Part shown: positions 4,953 to 7,965 of the stretch, in pieces
How positions within the stretch are numbered: the stretch's first letter is position 1
Layout: every line of letters starts with the position of its first letter
Origin: Clostridia bacterium
Lineage (GTDB): Bacteria > Bacillota > Clostridia > Christensenellales > Aristaeellaceae
Reading direction: 5' to 3'
Assembly: GCA_024404275.1 (NCBI GenBank)
Contig: JAKSQG010000082.1
Location: forward strand, 1 to 7,965
Length of the DNA: 7,965 nucleotides
Position numbers and translations under genes: made by a program
The notes under the pieces: generated by a model
Seen by the model: the letters and a program-made list of their open reading frames with translations, nothing else
Databases searched by the model: none
What the model was told of the DNA's origin: nothing

Positions 4953-7586
4953 TTACTCCGTTCTCAGGGCCACAACGGGGTCCTTTTTGGCCGCCATGCG
5001 GGCGGGAATGAAACCGGCAACAATGGTAAGCAGCATGCTGATGAGGACCAGTATGCCTGCGCTGCCCGCGGGAAGTGCCGCGGTGGCGTTGATGCCGGCG
5101 ACCTTGCGGATGATCATGGTAATGGGGATGTTGAGCAGCATCGTGGTGATGATACCGATCAAGCCGGCAATAAAGCCAATTATAAGCGTTTCTGCCGTGA
5201 AGACGCGGCTGACATCCTTCTTGGAGGCACCCATGGCACGCAGGATACCGATCTCCTTGGTGCGCTCGAGTACGCTGATATAGGTGATGATGCCGATCAT
5301 GATGGAGGACACCACCAGCGAAATGGAAACGAAGGCGATCAGCACGTAGGAAATGGCATTGACGATGGTGGTGACGGAGCTCATCAGCGCGCCGACATAG
5401 TCGGTGTAGCTGATGACACGCTCCTCATGCCCCTCATCACGCATGCGGGCGTTGTAGGCTTCAATGAGCGCCACGGTCTTTTCCTTGCTGGCAAAATCGA
5501 TGGGATAAATGCTGATCTCGTTGGGCGTGGTCAGCTCCACGGCGCTGAGCAGGTTCAGGTTGCCGCGATAGGTGGCATTGGTGGTTTGATTCTTCATTTG
5601 CTGACGTGCCAGCTCCAGCAGCTTCTCCTCGCTGAGGAAGCGGGCATAGGCATTGATCTGCGTCTGCTGCTCCTCCGGCAGGGAGGCGATATAGGCGTTG
5701 AGCATCTCGATGGTCAGCTCCGGCATGGTGCCGTCAAAACGCAGCCCGGTAAAGATATCCACCTCTTCATTCTCACGCTGAGCACGAACCGCCGCGGTTT
5801 CGCCATTGGCCTTAACCACGTACTCGGTCAGCTCGGGCAGATAGCCCACGCCGCCGGACATGAAGGTGGAAATGAGCGAATTGCTGTTGCTGCGCGCAAT
5901 GCCCACGATTTTGAGGGGCATGCCGGCATCCAGCACCTGCTCGAGGGCGACGGCGTTGCCGCTGATGTTCTCATACACACCGGAAGCATTGGCCTGATAC
6001 ATGTCACCGGGCAGCACGAGCGTAAGATCAAGGTTCATCAGTTCGTCATAGCTGAAGCGGACGGTATCTGTGGCGACGTTCTGGCCGCTCAGCATGCCGC
6101 GAAGCAGCCCCGCGGTCTCGGACTGGTCACGCAGACCCAGGGTATACAGCATGGTATCGGAAATGTCATGATTTTCGCCCACCACCAGCAGCAGCTCATC
6201 ATAGCGCTGCGGCATGCGGCCGGTCAGCAGCTCATACTGCTTTTGACGTCCTTCGCTCAGTTCGAAGAAGGCGTTCATGTTGTACATATCCATCATGCTG
6301 CTCATCTGACTCATGGAGGACATGGCCGCCAGCCCCGACATATCGTTCATCATGGAGCTGCCCGTCATGCTGTCGATGAGCGTGCTGGGGTTGACACGCA
6401 CCGTGCCGCCCACCGCGCTGCGGTTATAGACCAGCACCTCGGTATCATATTCGTATTTGACGCCGCTGATGAGGCCGTCAAAGTCATGCGTTTCATCCAG
6501 ATAAGCCTTGAAGGAGGCCAGGTCGTTCTGTTCGACCTCGTTCATCATGGCGTTGAGCATGCCCGCCATGGCATTGCTGGAATGCACATAGCCTTCTTCC
6601 ACTTTCACCGCGGTATTCTGCACGGCGGTCATGGCTCCCAGCATGGCAGCCGAACCGCTCATGGTGGAGGACTGGATGTTCAGCGGATAGGAGCTGAGCG
6701 TTCCTTCCTCCACATCCTTGATATATCGGTTGATGCCGCCGGACAGCGACATGATGAGCGCAATGCCGATGATGCCGATACTGCCCGCCAGACCCACCAT
6801 GAAGGTGCGGCCCTTTTTGGTCATCAGGTTGTTGAGCGACAGATGCAAGGCCGTCATAAAGCTCATGGAGGTATGACCGCTGCGCACCTCGCCGCCTTCC
6901 TCACTGCCGTCAAAGGGCATGGTGTCGGACTGCACACGGCCGTCCAGCAGGCGCACGATGCGGGTGGCATAGCTTTCGGCCAGCTCGGGGTTGTGCGTTA
7001 CCATGATGACCAGACGGTCACGGGCAATCTCTTTGAGCACATCCATGATCTGCACGCTGGTCTCACTGTCCAAAGCACCGGTGGGCTCATCTGCCAGCAG
7101 GATTTCGGGGTCATTGACCAAGGCACGGGCAATGGCCACACGCTGCATCTGTCCGCCGCTCATCTGGTTGGGCTTCTTTTTCATCTGGTCGCCGAGACCA
7201 ACCTTTTTAAGCGCTTCCGCGGCACGGCGGCGGCGCTCCGCCCCGCTGACGCCCGAAATGGTCAGCGCCAGCTCCACATTGGAAAGTACCGTCTGATGCG
7301 GAATCAGGTTATAGGACTGAAAGACAAAGCCCACCGAATGATTGCGGTAGCTGTCCCAGTCGCGATCCTTGAACTGCTTGGTGGATTTTCCCTTGATGAC
7401 AAGGTCACCGCCGCTGTAGCGGTCCAGACCGCCGATGATGTTGAGCAGCGTGGTCTTGCCGCAGCCGGAGGGACCGAGGATGGCCACAAACTCATTGCGC
7501 CGGAAGGAGATGCTGACTTCCTTCAGGGCCTGTACGCTCATATCCCCCGATTTATATTCTTTGCTGATGCCGTGAAGTTCAAGCAT
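4953..7586 (-). CDS. MacB-like ABC transporter, fused ATPase and FtsX-type permease
   Basis: 877 residues, stop TAA. Residues 1-225 are an ABC ATPase of the LolD/MacB class: Walker A GPSGCGKTT at 38-46, Q-loop Q90, signature MSGGQ at 142-146, Walker B and D-loop ILLADEPTGALDS from 162, H-loop H198. A first membrane helix follows at about 262-281, then an outer domain of roughly 450 residues. Three more helices (about 745-770, 800-826, 843-862) form the FtsX-like permease, with its typical ERTKEIGILRAMGASKKDV segment at 774-792. This is the MacB order: ATPase, helix, outer domain, three helices. Such proteins act as dimers that couple ATP hydrolysis to movements of the outer domain rather than to a classic channel. 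In Gram-positives they export peptides, antibiotics or lipids or act as sensors; the substrate here is unknown. The outer domain is unusually Met-rich, with eleven Met in residues 407-437. The hydrolase frame begins in the same frame six bases after the last sense codon. Confidence 0.95.
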   Translation of the reverse strand: MLELHGISKEYKSGDMSVQALKEVSISFRRNEFVAILGPSGCGKTTLLNIIGGLDRYSGGDLVIKGKSTKQFKDRDWDSYRNHSVGFVFQSYNLIPHQTVLSNVELALTISGVSGAERRRRAAEALKKVGLGDQMKKKPNQMSGGQMQRVAIARALVNDPEILLADEPTGALDSETSVQIMDVLKEIARDRLVIMVTHNPELAESYATRIVRLLDGRVQSDTMPFDGSEEGGEVRSGHTSMSFMTALHLSLNNLMTKKGRTFMVGLAGSIGIIGIALIMSLSGGINRYIKDVEEGTLSSYPLNIQSSTMSGSAAMLGAMTAVQNTAVKVEEGYVHSSNAMAGMLNAMMNEVEQNDLASFKAYLDETHDFDGLISGVKYEYDTEVLVYNRSAVGGTVRVNPSTLIDSMTGSSMMNDMSGLAAMSSMSQMSSMMDMYNMNAFFELSEGRQKQYELLTGRMPQRYDELLLVVGENHDISDTMLYTLGLRDQSETAGLLRGMLSGQNVATDTVRFSYDELMNLDLTLVLPGDMYQANASGVYENISGNAVALEQVLDAGMPLKIVGIARSNSNSLISTFMSGGVGYLPELTEYVVKANGETAAVRAQRENEEVDIFTGLRFDGTMPELTIEMLNAYIASLPEEQQTQINAYARFLSEEKLLELARQQMKNQTTNATYRGNLNLLSAVELTTPNEISIYPIDFASKEKTVALIEAYNARMRDEGHEERVISYTDYVGALMSSVTTIVNAISYVLIAFVSISLVVSSIMIGIITYISVLERTKEIGILRAMGASKKDVSRVFTAETLIIGFIAGLIGIITTMLLNIPITMIIRKVAGINATAALPAGSAGILVLISMLLTIVAGFIPARMAAKKDPVVALRTE
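6276..6368 (-). other. Methionine-rich segment in the outer domain of the ABC protein
   Basis: This segment encodes residues 407-437 of the MacB-like protein. Met occurs at 407, 412, 413, 416, 422, 425, 428, 431, 432, 434 and 437: eleven of 31 residues. Six of them (422 to 437) are spaced exactly every third residue. The rest is mostly Ser, Gly, Ala, Asp and Asn. A second, looser Met-rich stretch lies at residues 309-348 with seven Met. By topology both face outside the membrane. MxxM spacing resembles Cu(I)- or Ag(I)-binding sequences, but it could equally be a flexible or membrane-touching helix. Confidence 0.85.
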
Positions 7587-7595
7587 GACAAGTGT

Positions 7596-7604
7596 TCCTT
7601 TCCT
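7596..7604 (-). promoter_or_regulatory. Ribosome binding site fixing the start of the MacB-like ABC gene
   Basis: On the minus strand AGGAAAGGA precedes the ATG at 7586-7584 by nine bases. The frame stays open upstream to 7826, but that extension overlaps the end of the preceding ABC gene and has no ABC-domain similarity. The protein starting at 7586 begins MLELHGISKEY, the normal first beta strand of an ABC ATPase. This site therefore decides the start. Confidence 0.8.
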
Positions 7605-7621
7605 GACGGATTTTCCCGTAC

Positions 7622-7630
7622 AGAATAGCA
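7622..7630 (-). promoter_or_regulatory. Possible extended -10 promoter for the MacB-like ABC gene
   Basis: The 85-base gap between the two ABC genes contains a notably AT-rich stretch (about 7622-7660) in an otherwise GC-rich window. Read on the minus strand it holds TGC directly followed by TATTCT, an extended -10 arrangement with four of six matches to TATAAT. No good -35 hexamer lies 16 to 18 bases upstream. Transcription would start near 7615, giving a leader of about 30 bases that contains the ribosome binding site. I see no hairpin terminator for the upstream ABC gene here, so read-through from it is equally possible. Confidence 0.35.
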
Positions 7631-7671
7631 CATTATTGTAAATTAAATATAAACGTTTTTGCCTCTTTGAC

Positions 7672-7965
7672 TTACTCCAGCTCAAAAGCGCCGGTGTAAA
7701 GCTGATAATACTGACCCTTCTGGGCAATGAGCTGATCATGCGTGCCGCGTTCGATGATGTGGCCGTGATCCAGCACCATGATGACATCGGAATTCTGCAC
7801 GGTGGACAGGCGGTGGGCGATGACAAACACCGTACGCCCCTTCATCAGCTGATCCATGCCGCGCTGCACCAGCGCCTCAGTTCGGGTATCGATGGAGGAG
7901 GTAGCCTCGTCCAGAATCATGACCGGCGGATTGGCCACAGCGGCACGGGCAATGGAGATCAGCTG
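7672..7965 (-). CDS. ABC exporter ATPase, C-terminal end (5' part outside window)
   Basis: This is the last 97 residues of an ABC transporter nucleotide-binding domain; the gene begins beyond the right edge. The visible part opens with QLISIARA, the stretch that follows the LSGGQ signature. Next come Walker B with the catalytic glutamate and D-loop (VMILDEATSSID) and the H-loop (VIAHRLST). The end is the usual exporter tail, DHGHIIERGTHDQLI and a short FELE terminus. The SSID and HRLST motifs are typical of exporters in which the membrane domain is fused in front of the ATPase (multidrug or lipid A exporter type), so the off-window part probably holds six membrane helices. The stop is TAA. 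The gene lies 85 bases upstream of the MacB-like gene on the same strand. They may share a transcript, although the gap holds a possible promoter. Family certain; substrate unknown. Confidence 0.93.
   Translation of the reverse strand, partial: QLISIARAAVANPPVMILDEATSSIDTRTEALVQRGMDQLMKGRTVFVIAHRLSTVQNSDVIMVLDHGHIIERGTHDQLIAQKGQYYQLYTGAFELE

Noticed and set aside
7606..7619. Small inverted repeat ACGG/CCGT between the two ABC genes
   Set aside because: Only four base pairs; too short to call an operator or terminator.
4098..7628. A 1176-codon open frame on the plus strand opposite the ABC protein and hydrolase
   Set aside because: Its codons lie exactly opposite the codons of the minus-strand genes, so it is open simply because those genes avoid TTA, CTA and TCA, as GC-rich genes do. 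Its product is His/Gly/Gln-rich without recognisable domains, and the minus strand carries clear families.
7587..7826. An N-terminal extension of the MacB-like protein up to 7826
   Set aside because: It overlaps the end of the preceding ABC gene, has no ribosome binding site, and the ABC domain begins normally at 7586 behind a good ribosome binding site.
1..7965. CRISPR arrays, tRNA or rRNA genes, insertion sequences, phage genes
   Set aside because: Looked for on both strands; no spaced direct repeats, cloverleaf sequences, transposase or phage-type products are visible.

Overview
The window looks like a piece of a GC-rich Firmicutes chromosome, probably a gut-type clostridium. This rests on the strong purine-rich ribosome binding sites, the tight gene packing, and the protein families: a MATE pump ending in a KKGIW-type tail, an RluA-type enzyme with a VNRLD active site, and a MacB-like fused ABC protein with a large extracytoplasmic loop. 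The taxonomic call is inference. Every gene I can support lies on the minus strand, so transcription runs from position 7965 towards 1. I see no tRNA, rRNA, CRISPR array, insertion sequence or phage gene.

Upstream block (7965 to about 4077): the C-terminal end of an ABC half-exporter ATPase (partial), an 85-base AT-rich gap with a possible extended -10 promoter, an 877-residue ABC protein (ATPase, one membrane helix, large Met-rich outer domain, three-helix FtsX-type permease), and, six bases after its last sense codon, an alpha/beta hydrolase. The hydrolase frame is open over 271 codons except for two in-frame TAG codons. A hairpin at 4077-4109 closes this block.

Downstream block (about 4062 to 1): a near-consensus promoter (TTGACA, 17 bases, TAAACT) drives a tightly packed run of four genes: a 178-residue four-helix membrane protein of unknown function (GTG start), a MATE efflux pump, an RluA-family pseudouridine synthase (8-base overlap with the MATE gene), and an MFS transporter (ATGA overlap). 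The MFS gene runs off the left edge and has one in-frame TAG at codon 77.

The window is an export cluster: two ABC systems, a MATE pump and an MFS transporter, plus one RNA-modifying enzyme and one esterase-like enzyme. The most unusual feature is the set of three interrupting codons. All are TAG, all lie in otherwise intact frames, all sit in the pentamer CATAG, and at all three a glutamine would be plausible. None of the six visible gene-terminal stops is TAG (three TGA, three TAA). This fits amber readthrough or reassignment, but also two recently inactivated genes or sequence error. The window alone cannot decide between these.
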